In this document: positions 33,213 through 44,805 of the stretch, piece by piece
Position numbering within the stretch: the stretch's first letter is position 1
How the letters are laid out: every line of letters starts with the position of its first letter
Source of the DNA: Lotus japonicus
Taxonomy: Eukaryota; Streptophyta; Magnoliopsida; Fabales; Fabaceae
NCBI RefSeq assembly: GCF_012489685.1
Contig: NC_080043.1
Coordinates: forward strand, 57,496,289-57,560,288
Direction: 5' to 3'
DNA: 64,000 bases
The notes under the pieces: model-generated
The model's database searches: none
The model's input: the letters and a program-made list of their open reading frames with translations, nothing else
What the model was told of the DNA's origin: nothing
Program-made: the position numbers and the translations under genes

Positions 33213-35137
33213 GAAATTAAACCCGTGCGATAGACGGATTTGTTTTTAAGTTATGTATCTATTATTTGTAAAAATAATTTTTGTAATATGAAAAATTATT
33301 GAATAATAGATAATTAAGAATATGATAAACTTATGTAATGTAATTACATTAATGAAGCTCAAAAAAAAATTATTGTACACTAATTTTTTCATTTTTTTTT
33401 TGTATAAGAATTTGGTACCGGTCACTCTTTGGATATACCACAGATTCGAGATTTAGTCACAATTAAGGCTCCTCATCCCTCCCCCAGAGTGTATTGTGTG
33501 GGGATTGAACCCGAGAGCTCTTCACACACACTCAGCCTGCGTTGCCAACTGAACTACCCCTCTTGGGTTAATTTTTTTGTATATTAAAACCCATATTTAA
33601 TATTTAAAGTTTCTTTAAGAAAAATTATTTTCAATTTATTTGGTGATTATATGTTTAAATAGTAATGCACTCTCAATATTAAGTAAAATGATGCAAATAT
33701 ATAATTAGAGCTGAATAATTTAGTCCGTGTTTGTGTAAAATCATCTATAAAAGTAAAAAGACTTTTATAAAGTGGTATTTATCTCTTGCTCTCATGTTTC
33801 GGCCAAGAAAGTTGTGTTTTCAGTTGAAACTCTATGGTAAGTGTGCTAATAAAAATTTAATGCCGGAACATATATATTCTTAGTGACACATATAAAAATT
33901 ATACTATTTATTGCATAATGAGTATTTAATTGGTTAATATGCAGTTTGTAATTTGTAAGAGCATATATTTTTTAACTTAAATTATGAATTAGGATAATAA
34001 TTTATCTTATTCGATCAATTTTTGTTTATTTATTTATTTTTGATGGATATTCGATCAATTTTTATAGTTTTATAGAAAGTAAAAAATTATAAAGCTTCAT
34101 AAGAAAATTTGAAAACACAAATCGTTCAACCTAATGAATGTCTATTACAATGGTTAAAATTAACTCTTTCGATCCCTGAGATTCCGTCCTTAAGGATTGC
34201 ACTTTATAATAGACCTTTAACTTTCACTACACTTGAGTAGAACATGATTCCCTCAGTAGATGATACATGTGGTTAGCACATGACTTAGTTAAAAAGATTC
34301 TTAAACTCGTGTACCATAATAATGTGCAAAAGTGAAAGCTGGTTAAGAATGATTGTTATTTTTTATAATTGAAGAAATATTGTAGATATATGACTGTATC
34401 AAATATAATTTCATTTAGCAAGTTTATTAAATACCATTGCATACCTCATTTTTAGTCTATTGTAAATGAGTGCAACAATGATAAATCTCATAGGAGGTTA
34501 TAAACTCATATTAAATATTATTAGAAAATAAATTTTAAATCAAAATTATAACTATTATCGAACAAAAATTTTAAAATTAAACTATTCTATTATTTCTTAT
34601 ACCTAACATGACATGCGCGCATAACATATTTAATATATATCTCCTAATTTAATTAACTTATTTTTTTATATATTTAATTTATTTATCATCATATATGTAG
34701 TTAAATAGAAAATTACTCTATGATAATCTTAACCATCAATAATTATTTAATAAAAAATATTTATTAATTTTAAATCTATTTTATCTAAATTAATTAATTA
34801 TAAAAAATATTTATAATTAATTTTAATTAATTAATTTTAATTCTTAATATTTTTCAACTCAAGTTATTTTTTAAAATTATAACTATTATAATTTAATATA
34901 TGTATTTTTGTGAATATTTAATGTAGGTAGTTGAATAGCTTTTGACAATACAATTATTTTTTCAGTTTTTAATCTTATTATTTAATATATTTATTACAAA
35001 GATAATTTGTTATTACTTAATTGTACACTATAATACATGCAATCTTTACTAATGTATTAAATGTAGTGGTTCAAGTGTACTTTACTGATTTTTGATACAT
35101 CGGAAGAGGGCCTCGATTAGTACCTATGGTTATATTA
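33213..35137. mobile_element. About 1.9-kb AT-rich insertion present only in copy A
   Basis: In copy B the sequence passes directly from ccttttatggtt to acattttggcaaaaagt (39617-39650). In copy A those anchors (33198-33212 and 35136-35155) are separated by about 1.9 kb of very AT-rich, non-coding DNA beginning aaattaaacccgtgcgatag. The ends lack clear inverted repeats or a target duplication, so the class is open (a Helitron or a decayed element are possible). A SINE sits inside it. Confidence 0.5.
33390..33568 (-). mobile_element. tRNA-derived SINE
   Basis: On the minus strand the element starts near 33568 with a tRNA-like head: A box tagttcagttgg and B box ggttcaatccc, spaced as in a tRNA gene, followed by a unique body (gggagggatgaggagcc, accggtaccaaattctt) and a poly(A) tail (T run 33392-33401). 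A direct repeat taatttttt flanks it (33381-33389 and 33569-33577). Total length about 180 bp. These are the standard features of a plant SINE transcribed by RNA polymerase III and mobilised by LINE proteins. Confidence 0.88.
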
Positions 35138-35269
35138 ATAGTACATTTTGCCAAAAGTGATCCTTTTGAGTAATATATTTACAATTTGCAATTTGCTTTT
35201 TCATACTTATCTTCATCTGTCACTTTTGCTTGCTAGGTGTTCAAGTTTTGATTGTCCTTTTCTTCAAAG

Positions 35270-35940
35270 GTGATCCTTTGGACATCAAATGGTTGATGGC
35301 AAAGTAGAAGAGAACCCCACAAGCAATGCAATTAATGCTCATAGATTTGGCGGACATCCAATCTGCAGTTCGTCCTAGTGTGGTGGCGTCGATGGCGATG
35401 ACAATCCCCACGCCTATGGGGCTAGAAATGGCAAATGCAAAATAATATGATGCTGCCCTTATTCATAAGGGTCTCTTTAGTATCATCCTTAGCAAAGAAA
35501 ATCCTCATTGCAATGGCAGCAAATATCTTGTGCAATGATAATGTCCACAAGCAAAGTTTCTCCATGCACCTGAGTTGTATATTATATTTAGTACTAAACT
35601 AATTTAATTAGTTATTATATATGAGCTTCAAGTATCGATCATAATCATAATTTTGATTAAGCTTTGGGATTTGATAGGAGATTGAGTACACAAATGTTTC
35701 GAATGTGCATGTGAGAAGAAAAAAAAAACAATGTGACTACTATTATATTTACACATTTTCTTTTTTATCATATCATTTCTACTCATAGTGGCGTTGAGCG
35801 AAAAACAATGCTCTTAATGTAGAGAAAATGTAGAAACTAATTAACTTATAACCCTGAAAATCCAACAGCAATACCTTCAAAAACCAAAGGATTTGCCGAA
35901 AACTCCCGGCCTATCTTCCTCTCGTTCCTCTGGTGTTCTA
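35270..35940 (-). pseudogene. ZIP metal transporter pseudogene, copy A
   Basis: Matches the ZIP gene at 48823-50863 across part of exon 2 (35270-35575), the intron (about 35576-35850) and the last part of exon 1 (about 35855-35940). Shared phrases include 'catccaatctgc', 'ccaatccccacgcc' and 'aatatcttgtgcaatgat'. Small insertions (extra bases near 35325 and 35445) shift the frame, the last exon end is missing, and exon 1 stops abruptly at 35940 where the next duplicated block begins. The retained intron shows that it arose by DNA duplication rather than retroposition. Confidence 0.85.
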
Positions 35941-36236
35941 TTTAAAATTAATTAATAGAATTTTAATATAGATTTTAAATATCTGATTGGTTGAATTTGG
36001 AAAACAATTCTTCAACCAGATTATAAAAATTTAAAATATCTGATTTAAAAAAATAGATAACTGAATTTTAAATATATGATTTTTCTTTTGTATAAAAATG
36101 AATTGATAGAATTTTATTAGGTAACTAATTTATTAAATCTGATTTTTTTTTGTACATAGGAAAGAGACAAATAAAAACTACAACGTTAAAGAATCACTAG
36201 CTTACTCCAAAAGTGGTGTTGCCCTCCTGCGCATGG

Positions 36237-37149
36237 TTGTCAATCTCTAGAGATCATCTAATCTCGTGGAGGGGAGGTAATCTCGTTAACGTAATCTCGT
36301 AAGAGATTACCTCGTGCAAAAATAGTACTTTTAAAACTATAATAATGATTAAGTCACACTAATAGTACTAATAATTATCCAAATTATCCAACAATGACAA
36401 TTAAAATCATGTATTAAATTACCAAATATCCAAACCTAAGGTACATAAGTCATAACAAGTTAACAAAACATCAATACAAGTTAGGATAAACTTAAAACAA
36501 TAACAAATAAGTCACTCGTCGTCCAAATTTAAAATCCTACAACACCGTCGAATTTAGAACAACTAGAATCATCAGCTCCATCATCACCATCAAGTTCTTC
36601 ACCAGATGAGATGGACTTAGACCCTCCAACATTAGGATCACGAACCAAATTCTCAATGTTGTCTTGAACTAATTCAATGATATCCACAATATCATCATGA
36701 CCAACAATATCATTCTCCTCTACATCTACCTCTTTAGTTATCAATTCATCATCAGATTGGATTTCATCAAAAGGAGGAGGAAGCTGCGTCGGAGGAGGAC
36801 GAAGTTGCATCGGTGGTTGCGCGAGAGGATGCGTGAAGGCTGCGCACGCAGAGATGAGGGAAGAAGTGGAAAGAACGACAGAGTTGAGTGGCAAGAATGA
36901 CAGAGATGAGGGAAAACCCTAAAATTTATGGGTTAAATGACTGAAATAGCCTTAGACAAAACATTTTTTGACATTTTTAACAAAATAAGCTAATCTCGTT
37001 ATCTCATGGTAATCTCGCGATATTACACGAGATTAAGAGATATCAGCCGAGATTTGAAAAAACAGTTACTACCCCCTGCTAGTCTCGTTTTTGGTACGTG
37101 ATATCGTAATCTCGTAAGAGATTAGGAGATATATCTAGAGATTGACAAT
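36237..37149. mobile_element. DNA transposon-like element with inverted, motif-rich ends
   Basis: The left end reads ttgtcaatctctagaga and the right end, inverted, ttgtcaatctctagatat. Both ends are packed with taatctcgt / acgagatta motifs in both orientations, like the subterminal binding sites of hAT-type elements. A minus-strand open frame (36529-36894) holds an acidic, repetitive sequence (DDELITKEVDVEENDIV) with no recognised transposase domain. No clean target duplication is visible. It is inserted in the LINE RNase H segment. Confidence 0.65.
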
Positions 37150-37158
37150 AATGCTCTT

Positions 37159-37520
37159 GTGGGTAAAACTAAATTGAACGTGGATGGAAGTTTCTTCCCA
37201 TAAAACAATCTCATGGGTAATGGTGGGATCTTCATAGACTCAAAGGGAGCTTGGGTGGCAGGTTTCCATGCACACGCCACGGGAGGTAACATGCTCATAG
37301 CGGAAGCGACGGCCCTCAAGGAAGGGCTGGACATGGCTTGTGGGTAAAACTAAATTGAACGTGGATGGAAGTTTCTTCCCATAAAACAATCTCATGGGTA
37401 ATGGTGGGATCTTCATAGACTCAAAGGGAGCTTGGGTGGCAGGTTTCCATGCACACGCCACGGGAGGTAACATGCTCATAGCGGAAGCGACGGCCCTCAG
37501 GGAAGGGCTGGACATGGCTT
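37159..37520 (+). repeat. 181-bp tandem duplication inside the LINE
   Basis: The segment starting gtgggtaaaactaaattg occurs at 37159 and again at 37340 with one visible difference (ctcaagg versus ctcaggg). Because 181 is not a multiple of three it also shifts the RNase H frame. Confidence 0.9.
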
Positions 37521-38605
37521 GGAAGGGATGTCGAGACATAGAATGTGAGGTGGACAGCAAAGACCTGCTTCAAGCTCTGCAGATTCAGAAAGCATACATT
37601 TCCTCCCAGTGTTGCAGGAGATCCACGAGAGACTAAAACAACAATGGATAGTGCACAATGCGTGGAGTCCAAGAGAATGCAACAAGGTGGCAGACTGGCT
37701 GGCAAGGCACGGTGCTTCTCAGGCTTCCTTGGGGATACATCTCTTAGATAACCCCCCACTTGAAGTGCAAAACTTGATGTTGAGGGATTTATTTCGTAGT
37801 AGTTAATTCTGTTTAATCTTCCGATGTAGGGAAAAAAAAAAAGAATCACTAGCTAAAAAGGGTAAAAACTGATTGGTTACATTTAGCAAATAAAAAATTG
37901 GAAAAAATTCTTTTCAAAATTGGAAGACTATCAAAGAAATATTTTTTGGTATTTACAGCATAATGGTATTTAAATTCGGTTAACATTTTTTATTAATCTA
38001 ATTTGAAAATTTTCTATTTTTTAGGTAGGAGTGCCTTAGAACTTAGAAGCTATAGATCAGTGACATCTAATTTTTTTTTTTAAGGAAGGGACATCTAATT
38101 GAACTTTTTTTTGAACATAAGATAATTGAACTTTTTTTTGAAAATGGTAATTGAACTTTAGATAACCTTTGCTTTTGTTATAGGATTAAATTAGATTTTT
38201 TTTTTGATAAGGGATTAAATTAGATTTGATTAGATTAGATTATATATGTACATCAGATTAGTTTTCGTAATATATACCCTATTTATACTTAAACTTTGCG
38301 ATGTATCCAAAAATATTTAAACTTAAATTTGATACGATTTAGTGCAGATTGGAATTGAAAGATAAAGATCTGACAGAATCTTTCAATACGTCTCAAGATT
38401 GAATATTTGAATGGATAACTGAAAGATAAAGATTAAGGTGAAAAATGAAGATGAGTCTGTTTTCCGTAATACGATTGTTTATGAAAAAAAAGTAGTATAT
38501 ATACTACCGGTGAAATAGTTTAATTTTCACTTCCGTTTTCACACTTGGGAGGGGAAAAAAAAAACCTGAAATTTACCTTGCTCTTTCTTTCTCACCCTGG
38601 AACAG

Positions 38606-39522
38606 ATGAAAACGAATGAGTTCAGGAACTTCGATGTTGTTTCAACAACTGTTTCAGATCACTGCTTTCTTAAAAGCACTGGAGGCAACATTGGGGACAA
38701 TCGAAATAGCTTAGCGCACAAGAGAATCATGCAGGAGTGGAAAACCTTGAAACAAAACCTACCTGAATCCATCTATGTTCGAGTCTACAAGAACCGCATT
38801 GATCTCATGAGGGCGGCGATCATTGGTGCCGCGGGCACGCCCTACCATGACGGCCTCTTCTTCTTCGACATTGCCTTCCCTTCTGATTACCCAAACAGTC
38901 CGCCCATGGTTAGTTTCATCTCATTCGGGCTCCGGCTGAACCCGAACCTTCATGCCAACGGCAAGGTGACCCTAAGCCTCCTTAGCAAGTGCGAGATTGT
39001 GGAGGAGAACTGTGAGACATGGGACCCATCTGATTCCACATCTCTACAGGTTCTACTCTCCCTCCAAAAACTCATTCTCAATGAGGAGCCATTTCGCCGT
39101 TTCCACATGGATGACGACTCCTCCCGCGTCTACAATGAGAAGGCATACATCCTCACATTTTGTCTCACCCTAAACCTTATGTTGAGCCCCCGAAGGACTT
39201 CAAAGCCTTTGTCATCAACCACTTCCGCAACCGTGCACCCGCAATTCTCTTGGCTTTTAAAGAGTACGCGAGCGGGCGCGTGAGTGTCGGAAACTACGGT
39301 AGGGTGTCCTATCTTCCCGTTAAGGTTTCGCCGGAGTTCAAGAAATGCGCGAAGAACTTTTATCCGTTGATGTTAAAAGCATTCCAACTCTGTGATGCTT
39401 CATTGGATGCTTCCTTTCACAGCTTGAAGTTGCCATCCCAGAGCCGCAACCAACATGGAATAAAAAAGAGTGGAATCCTCAAGAAATTCATGAAAGTGAT
39501 AAAGAGTCGGTTTGTTTCATGA
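38606..39522 (+). pseudogene. E2-like pseudogene, copy B
   Basis: Paralogue of the gene at 31820. The ATG used there is ctg here; the first in-frame ATG is at 38606 (MKTNEFRNFD). The UBC core is readable to residue about 200 and again lacks the catalytic cysteine (GKVTLSLL, Thr122). Compared with copy A there is an in-frame 27-bp loss (EPFRRF where copy A has EPFYNDPRAAYFRRF). A one-base deletion in a C run at about 39186-39191 then shifts the frame; the C-terminal part (39190-39522, DFKAFVINHF to VIKSRFVS) continues in another frame. It is therefore probably non-functional, although a truncated 225-residue product could still be made. Confidence 0.85.
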
Positions 39523-39666
39523 AAGTGATGATTGATGAAGAATTTATTTGAGTTACCATAGGCTTGTAAGTGTGCTGTATGAGCCTTTGGCTAAGAATTG
39601 TCACTTCAGTTTTTTCCCTTTTATGGTTGTACACATTTTGGCAAAAAGTAATGTATTTACAATTTA

Positions 39667-40694
39667 GAGTAAAGTACACTCACCCCTCTCAAGGTTTGTT
39701 AGAATTACATTCCACCCCATTCTTGTCTAAAATCTACACCCCACCCCATTTTATATAGATGCAAATTTAGTGACGAAAAATATTCTTCATTAATAATTAG
39801 TTATTATTTAAATTGTTAATCAATTATTTCAAAAAATATTTTCAATATAATCCAATAAATTTAAAAATGAAAACATCACAGTCCTCCTCATTCTCTCAAT
39901 CGCGGTCTTCCTCCATAAATTCAAAATGCAAATTCTGCAATAGCACACCCGACCGGTTTACAAACCATATCTCGAACATAGGGAAACATGCTTGTGTTTT
40001 CATATTTGGTAATAATTCAATTTTAATCAAAATAATCTCTTTATACCTCAAATTTTGAAAATTTGATTGTAGACCCAAAAAGCAAGACAAATGGGTGAAG
40101 AAAATAGAGAAACAAAATTAAGAAATATGAAGTGGATCGGAGGTTATTAGAACCCAACGATGCGGTGGAGCACCTTTTTTAACAAAATCCAACGACATCT
40201 TAAACCAACAGAGCGTTCGCTTGCAACTTAAAGGGGGTGAAGTTCACAAGAAGTAGTTGAACATATAGCTTTGGGAATGTGCGATTTATGTTCTGTGGTT
40301 CAGGTCGCAACAAAACTTTGATGCATGGTGGTGCCATGGGGTTTCACATTCTGGGACAGTGGTCGTCGTGTTAAAGGGAGCAAAGGCTTGGTGGTGACCG
40401 TTTGTGGTGAGAAATATGATTTGGAGACAGATGAGACGTGGACTTAACAGACAGAGTGAATTGTTTTTTTAAATTTAATTCAGTAAAATTATTTTCATAA
40501 ATTAATGTATGATAGTGTATATGCATTAAACTTATTTAAATTTTAACTAATTAGTAATTATTTTTTATTAGTGACGAATTTGTTTTCGTCACTAAATTTT
40601 GCCTTTATAAAAAATGGGGTGGAGTGTAGATTTAAAAAAAGAATGGGGTGGAGTGTCATTCTGGCAAACCTTGAGGGGTGAGTGTATTTTACTC
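39667..40694. mobile_element. Non-autonomous Mutator-like element (MULE) with 9-bp TSD
   Basis: 1028 bp with inverted ends of more than 100 bp: the left starts gagtaaagtacactcacccc and the right, inverted, gagtaaaatacactcacccc. They share later blocks (ccaccccattctt, ccaccccatttt, tttagtgacgaaaa). A perfect 9-bp duplication tacaattta lies at 39658-39666 and 40695-40703. Copy A of the duplicated block shows the empty site (tatttacaatttgcaa, about 35184), confirming insertion after the duplication. The interior has no transposase. Confidence 0.92.
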
Positions 40695-40703
40695 TACAAT
40701 TTA

Positions 40704-41569
40704 CAATTGTCTTTTCATACATATAGTTTCTGTCACTTTTGCTTGCTTAGATGATGTTACAGGTTTGATTGTCATTTTCCTCAATTAATGTCAAAAAGAA
40801 ACTTTCAATCTTTGGTAGAACGAAAAATTATATGTGAATTTTGTCGTATTTAGATTTTTTTTGGTGTGGTACTCTATAGGATATTTTAAGTTATAATTTT
40901 GTTGAAAAAAGGCGAAAAGATTTATTATTGCAATTTTAAAAAGTTAATGATCAACTTAATGAATTAATAACATATAATTCTTAAGTTACGCGTTTGTTTT
41001 TATGTTATGTAAGGCACAATTTAAAATTTAGAGTTTTTAGTTCAACTTACAATTCTGAGATATCATATAAATTCATTTCATGTCAGGATCTTCTTACTTC
41101 ATGCTCCGCCTATACATATTGAACTTCCAAATCTCCCTCCATTCTCTTCTCTAAGTTTAAAGTGTATGTTTTCTATTGGTCTATATTATTTTAGCCTTGA
41201 TCTGATTTAGCAACTTTACATTCTCATCGTACATCTTCTTCACATAGACTCATATATGTCGATTATTAAAACAATGAATGAATCAAGAGGTTATTATAAT
41301 TCAACTAAGGGGCAGCACGTGTTCAAGAACTAAACTTGCTGCAAAGCAAACGCAAAATTTACCAGCAACTGTGAACACTGATCTTATTTTTAGTTAGTTT
41401 AATTTCTTTGAGTATATTATTTTTTTTACGAGAGGAAGAATGACGATATTATTTTAAAAACACAAATTTAATTAAAATTTTAAAAATAGAAAGAAAATCT
41501 CTGACTGGATGATACAGTCGGATAAAAAAGAAGAGGGAAACCAAAATATAAATATTTTAATTTTTTATT
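40704..41569. other. AT-rich spacer
   Basis: About 0.87 kb without a supported gene. The first 100 bp still align with copy A (cacttttgcttgct, tttgattgtc); the rest has no counterpart in the window. Confidence 0.5.
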
Positions 41570-41581
41570 TGATGATTAGAA

Positions 41582-44435
41582 TTTTTTTTTAATGGAAAAA
41601 CTAAATAAAGAGGCTACAGAGCTGAGACATCTGGGACAGTCAAGGAACAACTATGTCTAGGGGAACATCAAAACACGTAAAGTCGCACTATTGAGCAGCT
41701 CCAAAACCCGCTATGCAATCTGCCGGACTATTGGCTTCCCGAGGAATATGACGCAACCTAATGTCCCAACTCCGGGCAAGTAAAAGATGAACATCCATAA
41801 ACATGCTAGCAAATTCATGTAAACAGAACCTCCCCTGAGTGAGCAAATCCACAATCTCCTTGCAATCTGACTCACTATAAGCCTGACGAATATTTCTCCT
41901 CCAAAGGAGATGAAGACCCATATGAAGCGCGCATGAAGTTCTAGAGCCAAAAGATCACCACCAAGCACACCGGCACAAAAACCAAATTGTCATGGTCCAC
42001 GCGAATGCCGCAAAACACCTACCATGCCCATACGTCACCGAGTATGGTCATACGCACCATTAATAGTAAGAGAAACAAAGCCTACGATAGGACCCCTCCA
42101 CCTCTCAACCTGCAAAGGCTCAAAAATCCGATCCAGGGATTTCGCAAGGTATTGAGAATAATCTCTCTCCTCCTGCAGAATCCACGAAAAGACAAACTGG
42201 GCCGTCCACTTAGCATCCCCAAGCACTCGATCGTTCCTCCACCGCCACAAGCCCCACAATGACGAGACAAACAGGGAAGAGTGCGGCCCCTAAGCCTGAG
42301 TCCAAACCCAAGTATGAACATCCATGACCCAAAATTGCGGCCACAAAAAGGCTTGAAACCTCAACCAGATCTCACGCGAATGCGGGATATCCCGGAGGCA
42401 ATGCAACACATCCTCCAGAGGATGAGAACAACAAGAACACTGAGAAGAAGCAGCAAGACAACAAAGATACCTCACAGCATTCACCTAGATTGCGTCATGA
42501 AGGATGAACCAAAGAAAAACCCTCACCTTCTCCGGCGCTTTGACCTTCCACAACCACTGACCCTCGATGCAAAAGCTATTGGTACGCCGTGGCGGCAGAG
42601 TACATACCAGCTCGATTAGGATCCCAAGCCCAGGAATCAGACAACCTCACATCCAAGGTTGGGCGCAGCGCCACCAACGCGTCGTACACATGCGGTAGAA
42701 GCACCGTATACAAGCCCGACAAGAGCCCGCAACTATTAAATCCTTCAACGTCAAGTTCGTATCAAATACATGAACAAAAGGTAACATCAAAGCAACCGCA
42801 CCATTCCCCATCCAATTTGAATACCAAACAAAAGAGGAAAAATTCCCAATACGGAACGTAAAAACATCTATAATTCCATCTGTAGCCTTAAAAATGCCTT
42901 TCCAAAGAGAAGAACTTCCTTGAGTAGCTGTAACAGATAGAATGCTTTGATGAGCAAGGTACTTATGAGATAGCATTCGAACCCAAAGCTTCCTATCCTG
43001 CAGCAAAAGACTCCAAACCACTTTACCAAGCATGGCAGTGTTCGCAATAGTTGTGCCACAGACACCAAGACCCCCCACACTCCTGTCGCAAGTGAGTGTC
43101 TCCAAAGAGACCCTATGCCAACCTCTAGTACCGGTACGACCGAACCAAATGAAACCACGAGAAAATTGGTTAATACTATGAATCGTCCGTCGAGGCAACC
43201 AAGCTGTTTGCATGGAATAGGAAGACATAGCTGTAATTACTGATTTAGCAAGACAGACACGTCCCGCGGTGTTCAAAAGATGCGACTTCCAAGCAGTCAA
43301 TCGCTTCTGAATATGATCAATAATAAACTGAAATCGAGCATGTGTGACGCTACATCGCTGGAGGGAAAAACTGAGGTAACAACCAAGATCTCTAACAACA
43401 ACAATTGGACAAACCTGAAGGAGACGCTACCGCTAGGCCACAAGTACTCATTTAGAATAGAGAGCCTTGGATTTTTCTACATTCACAATCAACCCAGAAC
43501 TCTGCCCAAAATCCTCAAGGACATTCCTCACCACTGTTACTTGAGAACAAGTAGTTTTACAAAACAATAGGACGTCATCTGCAAAGAAGAGATGAGAGAG
43601 TGGGGGCCTCCACGAGTCAAAGTGGTGGGATGCCAAACATTCTCGGACACTGAGTGCTGAATCCTGACATAAAATCCCCCTAGCGAAGCCCCCTCCCCGG
43701 TTGAAACGACGGAAGCTGGGAGCCATTCTAGAGAAGAGCTAGAGAAGAGGAGGTAACACAACTCATAATCAACTTTATAATAACTGGAGGAAATTGGTAC
43801 TCACGAATAATATCTTCCAAAAATCGCCAAGAGAGCTTATTATAAGCTTTCTCTAAGTCAATCTTGAAGGCCATAGAACCTCCTTTAACTGAGGAGGAGT
43901 CCAAGAAATGCACCACCTCCTGATCCAGAATCGCATTATCAGTCGTGCCTCTACCCGGAACAAAACTGGATTGAATGGGGCCCACTAACCGGTCAAGAAA
44001 AAGGCGAAGACGAGCCACAAAACCTTAGTAATGAGTTTGTATACAACATTACACATGCTGATGGGCTGAAACTCCTTAATGCTAGTCGGAAGATCTACTT
44101 TAGTAATAAGAACGATACGCGTCTCAGCAAGGGTAGGAGTTATCTCTCCAGAAACAAAAGCGCCCTGCACAATCTGCCAAACATCATCTCCCACAATATC
44201 CCCAAATTACTTAAAGAAAATAGGTTGAAAGTCATCCAGACCCGGATCCTTAAACGACTTCATAGACATTAAAGCTCACCGAACTTTACCTTTAGTCACA
44301 GGTTCAGTAAGAGCTTGGCTGCACTCCTCCGAGATGTGGGGAAGGGACCCGGGATCAAACAGCCTACTAGAAGCAAAACCATCCGAACCAAACAAGTCTC
44401 TATAGAATGATTTGGCTCCCTGCTGCATGGTGCTG
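41582..44435 (-). mobile_element. 5'-truncated LINE with RT, zf-RVT and RNase H
   Basis: 2.85 kb, flanked by a 12-bp target duplication tgatgattagaa (41570-41581 and 44436-44447), with the poly(A) end as a T run at 41582-41591. From right to left: pre-RT and RT fingers (LPTSIKEFQPISMCNVVYKL, VGPIQSSFVPGRGTTDNAIL, MAFKIDLEKAYNKLSWRFLE), the catalytic HLFFADDVLLF, the RT C-terminal region (NTAGRVCLAKSVITAMSSYS), a zinc-binding region (CSCCSHPLEDVLHCLRDIPH) and RNase H (SDCKEIVDLL, HIPREANSPADCIAGFG). Several frameshifts and stops make it inactive; the endonuclease is absent. Confidence 0.92.
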
Positions 44436-44447
44436 TGATGATTAGAA

Positions 44448-44805
44448 GTTTAATTGTTGTTTTAAAAAGTAAAATAACATTAATTAAAAATTCATAAAAA
44501 AAAGAAAAAAAGGAAATAGATGATTGGATAATTAGGAAGATTGATTTATATAGTTAAAATAGTTATGAAATGAGGCGATAAGGAAAGCACTTATGAAGTT
44601 TTTCAACTAACATAACTGTATCCAAACTAACTAACAGTAAATAAGGTTCAGAAAAAATGAATGACAACAACTTTCATTACAGTTCCCTTTTCGAAAGGTT
44701 ATGTACCAGTACACCAATTGTAATTTATTGAGTTCGATTTGTAACTATGTGTAACAAAAATTTGTAACTTACATTAAAGTTTGTAACGAGAAAAGTTACA
44801 AACTT
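44448..44805. other. AT-rich spacer
   Basis: No gene or repeat recognised apart from A/T runs and recurring gtaact/gttaca phrases at 44725-44815. Confidence 0.4.

Larger units (their letters stand above)
36203..37839 (+). mobile_element. 5'-truncated LINE (RNase H only) with a nested DNA element
   Basis: Flanked by a 15-bp target duplication aaagaatcactagct (36188-36202 and 37840-37854) and ending in a poly(A) run at 37832-37839. The coding remnant is an RNase H domain: KLNVDGSF, GNGGIFIDSKGAWVAGFHAH, AEATALREGLDMAW, CEVDSKDLLQAL, ECNKVADWLARHGAS, ending at a stop near 37805. The domain is interrupted at 36237-37149 by an inverted-repeat element and disturbed by a 181-bp tandem duplication. 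It landed in the upstream region of the second E2-like gene. Confidence 0.88.

Noticed and set aside
33500..33568. tRNA gene on the minus strand
   Set aside because: A and B boxes are present, but the sequence does not fold as a full tRNA and is followed by a body and poly(A) tail with flanking direct repeats; it is the head of a SINE.
35085..35110. LINE 3' tail (tttttgatacatcggaag)
   Set aside because: It resembles the tail seen at 1533-1550 but is only about 18 bp with no coding remnant next to it.
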